DNA of 64,000 nt from Oscillibacter valericigenes (GTDB taxonomy: Bacteria > Bacillota > Clostridia > Oscillospirales > Oscillospiraceae). Below the pieces are notes generated by a model. The model was given only the letters and a program-made list of their open reading frames with translations, did no database searches and was not told the DNA's origin. Within the stretch, counting starts at the first letter, position 1. The number at the start of each line of letters is the position of its first letter. Below, piece after piece: positions 8,807 to 16,144 of the stretch. The DNA is taken from assembly GCF_021531915.1 (NCBI RefSeq), contig NZ_JAFBIV010000001.1, forward strand, positions 62,001-126,000, given 5' to 3'. A program made the translations under genes and the position numbers.

Positions 8807-10177
8807 TTATTTTTCCAGCTCCGCCATGCTCTTTCTGAACTGGATGGAGAACATGGTGGCCGTTGTGGTGACGGCCAGAAGGTCCGCAACCGGCTCCGCC
8901 AGAAACACGGCAAAGACCTTGTTGGCAAAGAAATGGGGCAGAATATAGATGAGGGGGATCAGCAGGATGATCTTCCGCAGGGCTGCCAGGAACAGAGAGG
9001 TTTTGGCGTTGCCCAGGGCAATAAACGTCTGCTGGCAGGCGATCTGGATGCCGAAAATGCCGGTGGCGGCCATGTAGACCCGCAGGGCCTTGGCGGCGTA
9101 TGTCACCAGAGAGGGATCGTTGTTGAAGATCATCACGAAGGCCCGGGGGAACAGCTGTACCGCGGCCCACAGAACCAGGGAATAGGTGAGGCAGGCAGTC
9201 AGCAGCGTTTTGAAGGCGTCCCGGACCCGCTGTGCATTCCTGGCGCCGAAGTTGTAGCTGATGATAGGCTGGGCGCCTTGGGTCAGGCCCTGCAGGGGCA
9301 TCATGGCCAGCTGCATGATGCTGATCAGCACGGTCATGGAGCCCACTGCGATGTCGCCGCCGTATTTCAGCAGGGAGGAGTTGAAGCACACGGCGATCAG
9401 GCTCTCTGTGGACTGCATGATAAAGGGGGAGAGCCCCAGGGCCAGAGAGGGAAGGAAGACAGCGGGGACTGGCCGGAGATTCTCCCGGCGGAGACGCCAG
9501 CGGGTGGTGGACCCGGTGAGGAATCGCAGCACCCATAGGGCGGAGACGGCTTGGGACAGAATGGTGGCCAGAGCTGCGCCACGGACGCCCATATCCAGCA
9601 CAAAAATGAAGATGGGGTCCAGAATGGTGTTCAGAATGGCGCCGATAAGGACCGTTTTCATGCTGACGGTGGTGAAGCCCTGAGCAGTGATATAGGCGTT
9701 CATGCCCAAGGTCATCTGCACGCAGATGGTGCCCAGAGAATAGATTTTCAGGTAGCTGAGGGCATATCCGATGGTGTTCTCGCTGGCGCCGAACAGCAGG
9801 AGCAGTGGCTCCGCGAAAAGCTGTAGCAGCACCGTCAGCACCAGGGAGGCACAGATCAGCAGCGAGAAGCTGTTGCCCATGATGTGTTCCGACTGGCCGG
9901 GTTCCCCCCGCCCCTCGAAGATGGAGGCCCGGGGGGCGCCGCCCATGGCCAGCAGCGCCGCAAAAGCGGAGATGATGAGGATCACCGGCAGGCAGACGCC
10001 CACGCCGGTCAGGGCCAACGCACCTACCGTGTCCACAGGCTGCATATGGCCGATGTAGACCCGGTCCACCAGGTTATAGAGCATGTTGACGATTTGGGAG
10101 AGAATGGTGGGCAGGGCCAGGGAAACCATCAGCTTGCGGACATTGCCGCTGCTCAGATCCACGGATTTTGGATTCAT
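8807..10177 (-). CDS. MATE family multidrug/cation efflux pump
   Basis: 456-residue MATE transporter of the MepA/DinF type with about 12 hydrophobic segments. The N-terminus (KLMVSLALPTILSQIVNMLY, then NLVDRVYIGH) is the classic MATE opening, and the two halves repeat the fold (PFIMQSTESL in the second). It exports cationic compounds or drugs in exchange for Na+ or H+. Start at ATG 10177, with AGGAGG 6 bases upstream. The start codon overlaps the stop of the MarR gene (ATGA), so the pair is translationally coupled and the regulator probably controls the pump. Confidence 0.93.
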   Translation of the reverse strand: MNPKSVDLSSGNVRKLMVSLALPTILSQIVNMLYNLVDRVYIGHMQPVDTVGALALTGVGVCLPVILIISAFAALLAMGGAPRASIFEGRGEPGQSEHIMGNSFSLLICASLVLTVLLQLFAEPLLLLFGASENTIGYALSYLKIYSLGTICVQMTLGMNAYITAQGFTTVSMKTVLIGAILNTILDPIFIFVLDMGVRGAALATILSQAVSALWVLRFLTGSTTRWRLRRENLRPVPAVFLPSLALGLSPFIMQSTESLIAVCFNSSLLKYGGDIAVGSMTVLISIMQLAMMPLQGLTQGAQPIISYNFGARNAQRVRDAFKTLLTACLTYSLVLWAAVQLFPRAFVMIFNNDPSLVTYAAKALRVYMAATGIFGIQIACQQTFIALGNAKTSLFLAALRKIILLIPLIYILPHFFANKVFAVFLAEPVADLLAVTTTATMFSIQFRKSMAELEK

Positions 10178-10623
10178 TTGGAAGCCTCCTCTGCTAAATG
10201 GGCGCCGTTGTCCAACACGGTATCCAGCAGTTCCTGCAGCTGCCGGACCTGCTCCGGAGTAAGACCGTCCAGCAGGCGGGCACCGCAGCGCTCCTGAAGT
10301 GCCTGGCACTCCTGCGCCAGAGGCCGGCCCTCCCGGGTGATGGAAAGGTGGACCATGCGGCGGTCCGATTCGTCGGGAGTGCGCTGCAAAAGCCCCTCCG
10401 CACACAGCAGCTCCACCGCTTGGGAGACCTGGGACTTGGACATTCCCCGGTACAGCGTCACATCCCGGGCGGTGTCGTAGTCCGGATTGTTGGCCAGAAA
10501 CAGGAGCACATGGATCTCCCGCATGGTCAGGCCGGTCTGCTCCAGCAGGAGAGTGAACTGATATGCGTAGAATTTGCCGAACTGCTGGAAAAATTGCAGC
10601 AGCCGGGTGTAACTGATAGACAT
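10174..10623 (-). CDS. MarR family transcriptional regulator
   Basis: 149-residue winged-helix repressor. The recognition-helix region GMSKSQVSQAVELLCAEGLL and the wing DESDRRMVHLSITREG are the hallmarks of MarR proteins. They bind palindromic DNA as dimers and release it on binding small aromatic ligands. It overlaps the MATE pump gene by four bases, so it is probably a local repressor of its own operon. A candidate operator, TGTTTT-ATTA-AAAACA, lies at 10638-10653 just upstream of its ribosome-binding site (inference). The ligand is unknown. Confidence 0.92.
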   Translation of the reverse strand: MSISYTRLLQFFQQFGKFYAYQFTLLLEQTGLTMREIHVLLFLANNPDYDTARDVTLYRGMSKSQVSQAVELLCAEGLLQRTPDESDRRMVHLSITREGRPLAQECQALQERCGARLLDGLTPEQVRQLQELLDTVLDNGAHLAEEASK

Positions 10624-10637
10624 AGACGCCCCTCTTT

Positions 10638-10653
10638 TGTTTTATTAAAAACA
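10638..10653. promoter_or_regulatory. Candidate MarR operator
   Basis: TGTTTT (10638-10643), ATTA, AAAACA (10648-10653): 6-bp inverted repeat directly upstream of the marR-MATE operon start. Position fits autorepression; binding is inferred. Confidence 0.35.
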
Positions 10654-10743
10654 GTTTCAAAAAGAACTAGATGAAGATAACATACTTTTCGGGAGATGTC
10701 AAGGCCTGTGCAGGGAGGTTGGCGGAAACCGCATATCTTGTCA

Positions 10744-10772
10744 TTGACAAACAGGACACACAGAGGTATGAT
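10744..10772 (+). promoter_or_regulatory. Promoter of the degV-like gene
   Basis: TTGACA (10744-10749), 17-base spacer, TATGAT (10767-10772): near-perfect vegetative promoter about 40 bases before the start codon. Confidence 0.85.
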
Positions 10773-10812
10773 ATAAATATAATATCAAATACCATATTAC
10801 AAGGAGAAAGAT

Positions 10813-11658
10813 ATGATTTGGAACATCGTCAGCGACAGCAGCTGCGACCTGCGGACGGAGGACTTTTCCAGCGATAAGGTGGCGTTTGAACTGGTCCCCC
10901 TGCGTATTCAGGTGGGCAGCCAGGAATTTGTGGATAACGACCTGCTGGAGGTCCCGGTGATGCTGGCTGCCATGGCCGACGAGAAGACTGCCTCCTCCAC
11001 GGCCTGTCCCTCTCCTGCGGCCTTTGCCCGCGCCTTTGAAAAGGGAGATAAGACCATCTGCTTCACCATTTCCGCCAACCTTTCCGGCACCTACAACGCC
11101 GCCGTCCTGGGGCGGGAGATGGTACTGGAGGAGCATCCGGAGAAGGAGATCTGCATCATCGACTCCAAGGCCACGGCGGGGGCCATGGTCCTGCTGATCC
11201 GGAAGGCCAAGGAGCTGATGGAGGCGGACACCACGGGGGACTTTGGGAGCATCTGCGCCCAGCTGCGGCTGTATCAGGCTGCCCTGCGGACCTGCTTTAC
11301 CTTGGAGAACTTCGATAACCTGATCAAAAACGGCCGGATGCGCCCTCTGGTGGGCACCCTGCTGCACTCCTTGGGCATCCACGTGATCGCCGACGCCACG
11401 CCTCAGGGCACCATCCATGTGGCGGATAAGGCCCGGGGTGAGGCCAAGACTTACAGTGCCATCACCGCCCTCATGCGGGACAGCAAGGACTGCGCCGGGG
11501 CGGAAGTGGTGATCTCCCACTGCGAGAATATCACCGGCGCCCTGAAGCTGAAGGAGCGTATCCTGGCAGACCTGCCGGTGAAGAGTGTGGACGTGATCCC
11601 CTGCCGGGGTCTCACCAGCTTCTATGCCATGGAAAAGGGCCTCATCATCGGTTACTGA
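10813..11658 (+). CDS. DegV family fatty-acid-binding protein
   Basis: 281 residues of the DegV (FakB) family, which bind a fatty acid in the cytoplasm. FakB members present the fatty acid to the FakA kinase for phosphorylation and entry into phospholipid synthesis. Family marks: WNIVSDSSCDL at the N-terminus (SDSSCDL is the usual SDSTADL), TISANLSGTYNAA with the ligand-contact Ser/Thr, and a C-terminal lobe ending YAMEKGLIIGY. No fakA-like gene is in view, so which kinase it serves is unknown. RBS AAGGAG lies 6 bases before ATG 10813. Single-gene unit between a canonical promoter and a terminator. Confidence 0.92.
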   Translation: MIWNIVSDSSCDLRTEDFSSDKVAFELVPLRIQVGSQEFVDNDLLEVPVMLAAMADEKTASSTACPSPAAFARAFEKGDKTICFTISANLSGTYNAAVLGREMVLEEHPEKEICIIDSKATAGAMVLLIRKAKELMEADTTGDFGSICAQLRLYQAALRTCFTLENFDNLIKNGRMRPLVGTLLHSLGIHVIADATPQGTIHVADKARGEAKTYSAITALMRDSKDCAGAEVVISHCENITGALKLKERILADLPVKSVDVIPCRGLTSFYAMEKGLIIGY

Positions 11659-11673
11659 TCTCACAGACAAAAC

Positions 11674-11702
11674 AACGCCCAGCGGCACAGCCGCTGGGCG
11701 TT
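11674..11702. terminator. Bidirectional terminator between degV-like and FAH-family genes
   Basis: 12-bp stem AACGCCCAGCGG/CCGCTGGGCGTT with 5-base loop; T-run after it on the + strand and GTTTTGT on the - strand. Confidence 0.93.
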
Positions 11703-11712
11703 TTCAGCATGG

Positions 11713-12567
11713 TTACCGGACGGTGTTCCGCAGGGTGCCAATGCCCTCGATGGTGCACTCCACCACATCGCCGGGCTTCAGGAATTTGGGCGGGTCAAAG
11801 CCCATACCCACGCCGGCGGGGGTGCCGGTGGCGATGATGGTGCCGGGCAGCAGGGTCATACCGGAGGACAGCTCCTCGATGATGTCGGCGATGCCGGTGA
11901 TCAGCAGGTCCGTGGTGGAGTCCTGGCGCAGCTCCCCATTGACCCGGGAGGAAATGCGCAGGGCGGGCGGGAAGGCGATCTCATCCGCCGTGGTGATGCA
12001 GGGGCCGATAGGGGTAAAACCGTCCAGGCCCTTGCCGAAGTACCACTGCTTGTGGGTGGTCTGCAGCAGTCGGGCGGAGACGTCGTTGAGGACGGTGTAG
12101 CCGAAGATGTAATCCGCCGCATCGGCGGCTTTCACGTGTTTGGCGGTCTTTCCAATAATGACTGCCAGCTCGGACTCATAGTCCAGCCGCTCCACCAGGC
12201 CGGGGTGGCTCTCAATGAAGCCCTCGGGGCCCACGGCCTCGCTGACCCGCTTGGAGAAGTAGATGGGGATGGGCCGCTCCTTTTTGAAGGCCTCGGAGCT
12301 GTACCGCTCCGCCTCCTCCGCGTGGGCCTTGTAGTTGATGCCCAGGCAGATCACATCCTGCCGGGGGCGGGGGATGGGGGCCAGCAGGGTCACGGCGGAC
12401 AGGGGCAGGGAGATCTTCGCCGCTTCCACGGCGGAAAGCAGCTGCTCACGGGGCGCTTCAATGAGGGCGTTCATATCCGCAAAGGGCAGGGGACGGACCG
12501 CAGCTTCATCGGCGGTCAGAACGCCGACGGATTCCTTATCTTGATAGAGATAGGTAACGAGTTTCAT
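11713..12567 (-). CDS. Fumarylacetoacetate hydrolase (FAH) family protein
   Basis: 284-residue FAH-fold enzyme with the metal-binding blocks of the family: LGINYKAHAEE, LDYESELAVIIGK, YTVLNDVSARL, GKGLDGFTPIGPCI and IIATGTPAGVGMG. Members cleave C-C bonds or decarboxylate/isomerise 2-oxo acids such as oxaloacetate, 2-hydroxyhepta-2,4-diene-dioate or acylpyruvates. The actual substrate is not evident and no catabolic cluster surrounds it. It lies downstream of the TrpXYZ-type transporter genes, separated by a terminator at 12598-12623. No separate promoter is obvious in the 69-base gap, so read-through may contribute. Confidence 0.9.
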   Translation of the reverse strand: MKLVTYLYQDKESVGVLTADEAAVRPLPFADMNALIEAPREQLLSAVEAAKISLPLSAVTLLAPIPRPRQDVICLGINYKAHAEEAERYSSEAFKKERPIPIYFSKRVSEAVGPEGFIESHPGLVERLDYESELAVIIGKTAKHVKAADAADYIFGYTVLNDVSARLLQTTHKQWYFGKGLDGFTPIGPCITTADEIAFPPALRISSRVNGELRQDSTTDLLITGIADIIEELSSGMTLLPGTIIATGTPAGVGMGFDPPKFLKPGDVVECTIEGIGTLRNTVR

Positions 12568-12589
12568 GGGGAGGTCTCCTCTCAGTCAG

Positions 12590-12623
12590 AATCAAAACGG
12601 CGGACAGGGGGACCTGTCCGCCG
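12590..12623 (-). terminator. Terminator after the TrpXYZ-type transporter operon
   Basis: Perfect 11-bp stem CGGCGGACAGG (12598-12608) / CCTGTCCGCCG (12613-12623); read on the minus strand it is followed by TTTTGATT. Confidence 0.85.
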
Positions 12624-12636
12624 CACTTTCGGATGC

Positions 12637-13431
12637 TCAGGATAACAGCAGCTTGTCGTCAGCCTCGTCAGAGCCGCTGACCTTGCTGAACAGCTCCAGC
12701 AGCTGGGGAACGGTCAGCTTCTTTTTCTCCTCGCCGGAGACATCAATGACGATGCGGCCGTTGTACATCATGATGAGCCGGTTGCCGTGGGCAATGGCGT
12801 CCTTCATGTTGTGAGTGACCATCATGGTGGTCAGGTGGTTCTCCGCAACGATGCGGTCGGACAGCTCCAGCACCTTGGCGGCAGTCTTGGGGTCCAGAGC
12901 GGCGGTGTGCTCGTCCAGCAGCAACAGCTTGGGCTTCTGCAGGGAGGCCATCAGCAGCGTCAGTGCCTGGCGCTGGCCGCCGGACAGCAGGCCCACCTTG
13001 CTGGTGAGCCGGTCCTCCAGGCCCAGATCCAGCTTCCGCAGCATCTCCTGATACTGCTCCTTCTCTGCCTTGGTGATGCCCCACTTCAGGCCCCGGGACT
13101 GGCCCCGGCGGGCAGCCAGCGCCAGATTCTCGTCGATCTGCATGGTGGGGGCGGTACCCATCATGGGGTCCTGGAACACGCGGCCGATGAATTTGGCCCG
13201 CTTGAACTCCGGCAGGTGGGTCACGTCGGTGCCGCCGATGGAGATGGTGCCGGCGTCCACGGGGAAGGTGCCGGCCACGGCGTTGAGCATGGTGGACTTG
13301 CCGGCGCCGTTGCCGCCGATGACGGTGCAGAAGTCGCCGTCGTTCAGCGTCAGGCTGACGCCCCGCAGGGCCTGTTTTTCGTTGACCGTTCCGGCGTTGA
13401 AGGTCTTCCAGATCTCTTTGATCTCAAGCAT
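12637..13431 (-). CDS. ABC transporter ATP-binding protein, TrpZ-type (COG1101-like)
   Basis: 264-residue ATPase of the TrpXYZ-type importer. Walker A is GGNGAGKST, the signature is LSGGQRQAL and Walker B is LLLLDEHTAALDP, where His replaces the usual Pro after Asp-Glu; from memory this is normal for this subfamily. Start at ATG 13431, 9 bases after AGGAGG; the frame upstream of it is read-through into the permease end. It overlaps the permease stop by 8 bases. Family members have been predicted, on regulatory grounds, to take up tryptophan or tyrosine. It energises the permease encoded just upstream. Confidence 0.9.
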   Translation of the reverse strand: MLEIKEIWKTFNAGTVNEKQALRGVSLTLNDGDFCTVIGGNGAGKSTMLNAVAGTFPVDAGTISIGGTDVTHLPEFKRAKFIGRVFQDPMMGTAPTMQIDENLALAARRGQSRGLKWGITKAEKEQYQEMLRKLDLGLEDRLTSKVGLLSGGQRQALTLLMASLQKPKLLLLDEHTAALDPKTAAKVLELSDRIVAENHLTTMMVTHNMKDAIAHGNRLIMMYNGRIVIDVSGEEKKKLTVPQLLELFSKVSGSDEADDKLLLS

Positions 13432-14380
13432 GGGTGGACACCTCCTTGGTGGTCTTGACGCTGGCGCGGATATACTTGTTCTTCCAGAAGGGAATGGACA
13501 GGAAGATGGCAACCACCACCGCGCTCAGCAGCTTCAGGTAGTTGGGATTCAGACCCATGGCCAGCACCGCCTGGATGACGATGTAGTAGATGATAGCGCC
13601 GATAGACACGCTGACGAGCTTCAGGCCAAAGTTTCGGAAGAGCTTGGAGAAAGCCACCTCGCCGATGATGACGGCGGCCAGGCCGATGACGATGGCGCCG
13701 CGGCCCATGTTGATCTCGCTGGCGCTGTTGTACTGGGCCAGCAGAGCGCCGGACAGGGACACCAGACCGTTGGAGATCATCAGGCCCAGCACCTTGCAGA
13801 AGTCGGTGTTGATGCCCTGGGCCCGGGCCATATTCTGGTTGGAGCCGGTAGCCCGGAGAGAGCAGCCCAGCTCCGTGCCGAAGAACCAGTACAGGATCAG
13901 GATCAGGATCGCGGTGAAAATGCCAACCACCAGGATGGGGTGACGGTAGAAGGGGCGGGTGCCGTTGGCCACATCCTTCACGAACCGCAGGGAGACCAGC
14001 AGCTTGTCCAGCAGCTCCGGTGTGGAGACGTTGATGGCAACGGTGGCCTTCATACCCATGATGGCCATGTTGATGGACCACAGGCCCAGCTGGGTCAGGA
14101 TGCCGGACAGAATGGCCGGGATGCCGCAGAAGGTGTGCAGAATACCGGTGACCAGGCCTGCCAGCATACCTGCCAGCAAGGAGGCCAGCATGGCGATCCA
14201 CAGGTTGGTGCCGTTGGTGTACAGCACCACGAAAGCGGCGGCGCCGGTGCAGAAGGAGCCGTCCACCGTCAGGTCGGCAATGTCCAGGATCTTATAGGTA
14301 ATGTAGACGCCGATAGCCATGATACCCCAGATGAGACCCTGGGAGATGGCGCCCGGCAGCGCGTTGATGAAGTTCAGCAT
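13424..14380 (-). CDS. ABC transporter permease, TrpY-type (COG4120-like)
   Basis: 318-residue membrane permease of the branched-chain-type fold, with about 8-9 hydrophobic segments (for example ISQGLIWGIMAIGVYITYKI and AILILILYWFFGTELG). It carries the conserved segment GCSLRATGSNQNMARAQGIN, which in this fold forms the cytoplasmic loop that docks on the ATPase. Start at ATG 14380, with GGGGGA about 10 bases upstream. It lies between the binding-protein gene and the ATPase gene, overlapping the latter. With one permease gene, a homodimer is likely. Substrate is inferred from the leader peptide described upstream, not from this sequence. Confidence 0.9.
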   Translation of the reverse strand: MLNFINALPGAISQGLIWGIMAIGVYITYKILDIADLTVDGSFCTGAAAFVVLYTNGTNLWIAMLASLLAGMLAGLVTGILHTFCGIPAILSGILTQLGLWSINMAIMGMKATVAINVSTPELLDKLLVSLRFVKDVANGTRPFYRHPILVVGIFTAILILILYWFFGTELGCSLRATGSNQNMARAQGINTDFCKVLGLMISNGLVSLSGALLAQYNSASEINMGRGAIVIGLAAVIIGEVAFSKLFRNFGLKLVSVSIGAIIYYIVIQAVLAMGLNPNYLKLLSAVVVAIFLSIPFWKNKYIRASVKTTKEVSTHA

Positions 14381-14505
14381 AGTTGAGAATTCCCCCTGTT
14401 TAGGTGATAAAAGTCGATAGACTTCAATAGTATAGCGCAAATCAGCGGAAAAGGGAAGCCCTTTTCCGCTGATTCTGTATGCTTTTTGCGCCGTTTCGAC
14501 AATTC

Positions 14506-15522
14506 TCAGGCGATGGCCTCGTAACCCTCGGGAACGGTCAGGCCCAGATCGGTGCAGATGGGCTCGTTGTACTTCTTGGTGAACTGGGGTGCGTACTCAA
14601 TGGGCATGGAAGCGATGTCGGCCTCGCCGGTCAGGACCTTGGCAGCCATCTTGCCGGTGGCAACACCCAGGTCATAGTAGCTGATGGACAGGGTGGCAAC
14701 GCCGCAGCCGCCGCAGATGCCCTCCTCGCCGCAGATAACGATTTTACCGGCGGGACGGGCGATGTTGTCGATGATGCCGGTGTTGTTGGCGCAGGTGTTG
14801 TCGGTGGGGACGTACACCACATCGCTGTTGTCAACGGCGCTCTGGGTTACGGAAGCCATGTCGTTGGTGTCAGAGAAGGGATACTGGGTGCAGGTCAGGC
14901 CCAACTTCTCCAGCTCAGCCTGGACGGTGTCCACCTGATACTGGCTGTTAGCCTCGGCGGAGCAATACAGCAAGCCTACGGTCTTGGCCTCAGGGCACCA
15001 CTCGGGGATCATGGCAGCCTGCTGGTCCAGGGGAGCCAGGTCGCTGGTACCGGACACGTTGGTGCCCACGGTGCCGCTGAAGTCCTTGATGCCCAGGGCC
15101 ACGCCGTACTCGGTGACGGAGGTGCCCAGAACGGGGATATCACTGGTGGCGGCCACGGCAGCCTGCAGGGCGGGGGTGGCGTTGGCCATGATCAGGTCCA
15201 CATCAGCGGACACAAAGCCGTTGACGATGGTGGCGCAGGTGGCGCTTTCACCGGCGGCATTCTGGTTGTCGAACTCCACCTGGCCGGGCAGAGCCTCGTT
15301 CAGGGCGTCGATGAAGCCCTGGGTGGCGGCGTCCAGAGCGGGGTGAGGGGCCAGCTGGCAGATGCCGACCTTGTAGGTCTGGGCAGCGGGGGTCTCGGCG
15401 GGAGTCTCGGTCTCAGCGGGCTTTTCCTCTGCGGGGGCAGGGGTCTCCTTGGCGCCGCCGCAGGCGGCCAGGCTCAGCGTCATAACGCCGGCCAGAATCA
15501 GTGCAAGCAACTTCTTTTTCAT
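14506..15522 (-). CDS. ABC transporter substrate-binding lipoprotein, TrpX-type (ABC_sub_bind)
   Basis: 338-residue binding protein of the COG2984/PF04392 type. The lipoprotein signal ends in LAAC with Cys21; a Pro/Glu/Thr-rich linker follows and the ligand domain starts at TYKVGICQLAPHPALDAA, the usual opening of the family. The characteristic LIMANATPALQAA and VVYVPTDNTCANN blocks are present. Proteins of this group in streptococci and clostridia have been named TrpX for predicted tryptophan/tyrosine uptake. Here the gene is preceded by a promoter, a 30-residue aromatic-containing leader peptide and a terminator, so import is probably tuned to aromatic amino-acid supply. RBS AAGGAG lies upstream of ATG 15522. 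Confidence 0.92.
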   Translation of the reverse strand: MKKKLLALILAGVMTLSLAACGGAKETPAPAEEKPAETETPAETPAAQTYKVGICQLAPHPALDAATQGFIDALNEALPGQVEFDNQNAAGESATCATIVNGFVSADVDLIMANATPALQAAVAATSDIPVLGTSVTEYGVALGIKDFSGTVGTNVSGTSDLAPLDQQAAMIPEWCPEAKTVGLLYCSAEANSQYQVDTVQAELEKLGLTCTQYPFSDTNDMASVTQSAVDNSDVVYVPTDNTCANNTGIIDNIARPAGKIVICGEEGICGGCGVATLSISYYDLGVATGKMAAKVLTGEADIASMPIEYAPQFTKKYNEPICTDLGLTVPEGYEAIA

Positions 15523-15562
15523 CGTTTTGATCTCCTTATGTCAATTTTTCTGGGAAACCTAT

Positions 15563-15593
15563 AAAAAACGGCCCTGCCGGTGAGACAGGGCCG
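15563..15593 (-). terminator. Attenuator terminator in the TrpX-type leader
   Basis: 8-bp stem CGGCCCTG/CAGGGCCG (15569-15576 with 15586-15593) followed on the minus strand by six T, located between leader peptide and first structural gene. Confidence 0.88.
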
Positions 15594-15629
15594 CTCTTCA
15601 TACAGAGGTGGCGATGTAACTCGACCGTT

Positions 15630-15722
15630 TCAGGGATGTGGAGTATGGCCCGCATAGCGGACCTTCATAAAGCGGAAATAGGGGCGGGCCAGCATGGCGG
15701 TAAAGCTCTTGTCAAGACGCAT
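15630..15722 (-). CDS. Leader peptide (30 aa) of the TrpX-type transporter operon
   Basis: A 30-codon reading frame on the minus strand, from ATG 15722 to TGA at 15630-15632, with AAAGGAG 8 bases before the start. It lies between a good promoter (15768-15796) and the terminator at 15563-15593. Aromatic codons fall at Phe7, Tyr15, Phe16, Phe18 and Tyr23, in the stretch ARPYFRFMKVRYAGH (12-26). This arrangement is that of a transcription-attenuation leader in which ribosome stalling at scarce charged tRNA(Tyr/Phe) would prevent the terminator from forming. That function is inference; the frame, ribosome site and hairpin are visible. It resembles in design the leader ahead of the aro operon at 52387-52485. 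Confidence 0.72.
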   Translation of the reverse strand: MRLDKSFTAMLARPYFRFMKVRYAGHTPHP

Positions 15723-15767
15723 GGCGGCGGCTCCTTTCTCCGGCATCCCGGCGGTGTTTGCTTTTTC

Positions 15768-15796
15768 AATATATAACTTTAAAGGGGTGAAGTCAA
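15768..15796 (-). promoter_or_regulatory. Promoter of the TrpX-type transporter operon
   Basis: Minus strand TTGACT (15796-15791), 17-base spacer, TATATT (15773-15768); transcription would begin about 40 bases before the leader peptide. Confidence 0.75.
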
Positions 15797-15866
15797 TTGT
15801 CATTTAGCACAAAACAATGCAGGAAAACAAATGAATGATTGTTGCGTTTTGCAAAAATAATTTTCG

Positions 15867-15895
15867 TTGACAAGAAAAAAACCGCGTGATATAGT
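15867..15895 (+). promoter_or_regulatory. Promoter of the pyrG leader transcript
   Basis: TTGACA (15867-15872), 17-base spacer, TATAGT (15890-15895): strong vegetative promoter, divergent from the TrpX-type promoter. Predicted start about 15901. Confidence 0.85.
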
Positions 15896-15900
15896 GGAAA

Positions 15901-16047
15901 GGTATTTTTGGAACGCTTTGGGCGGCGATTTGCGGCGTGAGCCGCAAGGCGACAATCGAACAGACGAGCGACACCGCGGATCGCAGCTGAAAGTCCCGAA
16001 AGAGACTGGGACTTTTAGCCGCAAAATTCCCCAGGTGTCGTTTTTTG
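15901..16047 (+). ncRNA. Structured leader RNA ending in a terminator, upstream of pyrG
   Basis: About 147 bases between a strong promoter and a T6 run, with no convincing reading frame. Visible pairing: hairpin TTGCGGC-GTGA-GCCGCAA (15930-15947) inside CGATT/AATCG (15926-15930 partly shared, 15954-15958) and CGCT/AGCG (15914-15917, 15967-15970). Then CGACACC-GCGG (15969-15979) pairs with CCGC (16019-16022) and GGTGTCG (16034-16040), enclosing a hairpin AAAGTCCC/GGGACTTT, and runs into TTTTTT. The CGCT/AGCG helix and the terminator stem share bases 15969-15970, so they compete. It could be a riboswitch-like attenuator of pyrG or a free small RNA. I do not recognise the family. Confidence 0.6.
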
Positions 16048-16144
16048 TTTTTCAAAACTGGCTCTGGCTGTCTGCGGGATGCGTACAGCTCCGGTTTTTG
16101 GTAACACTGTTGTGTGAAATGTGTGAAAAGGTAAGGTGAGAGGA

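Noticed and set aside
13424-14380. Branched-chain amino-acid (Liv) permease
   Set aside because: The fold is similar, but the binding protein is of the TrpX (COG2984) type and the ATPase of the COG1101 type, not LivG/LivF.
15901-15925. CTP-sensing reiterative-G attenuation as in B. subtilis pyrG
   Set aside because: The predicted transcript starts GGTATTTTTGG, not GGGC, and the terminator lacks the matching pyrimidine tract.
15901-16047. Possible 6S RNA upstream of pyrG
   Set aside because: The 5' and 3' ends do not pair into one long helix with a central bubble; the 3' part is a terminator-like structure instead.
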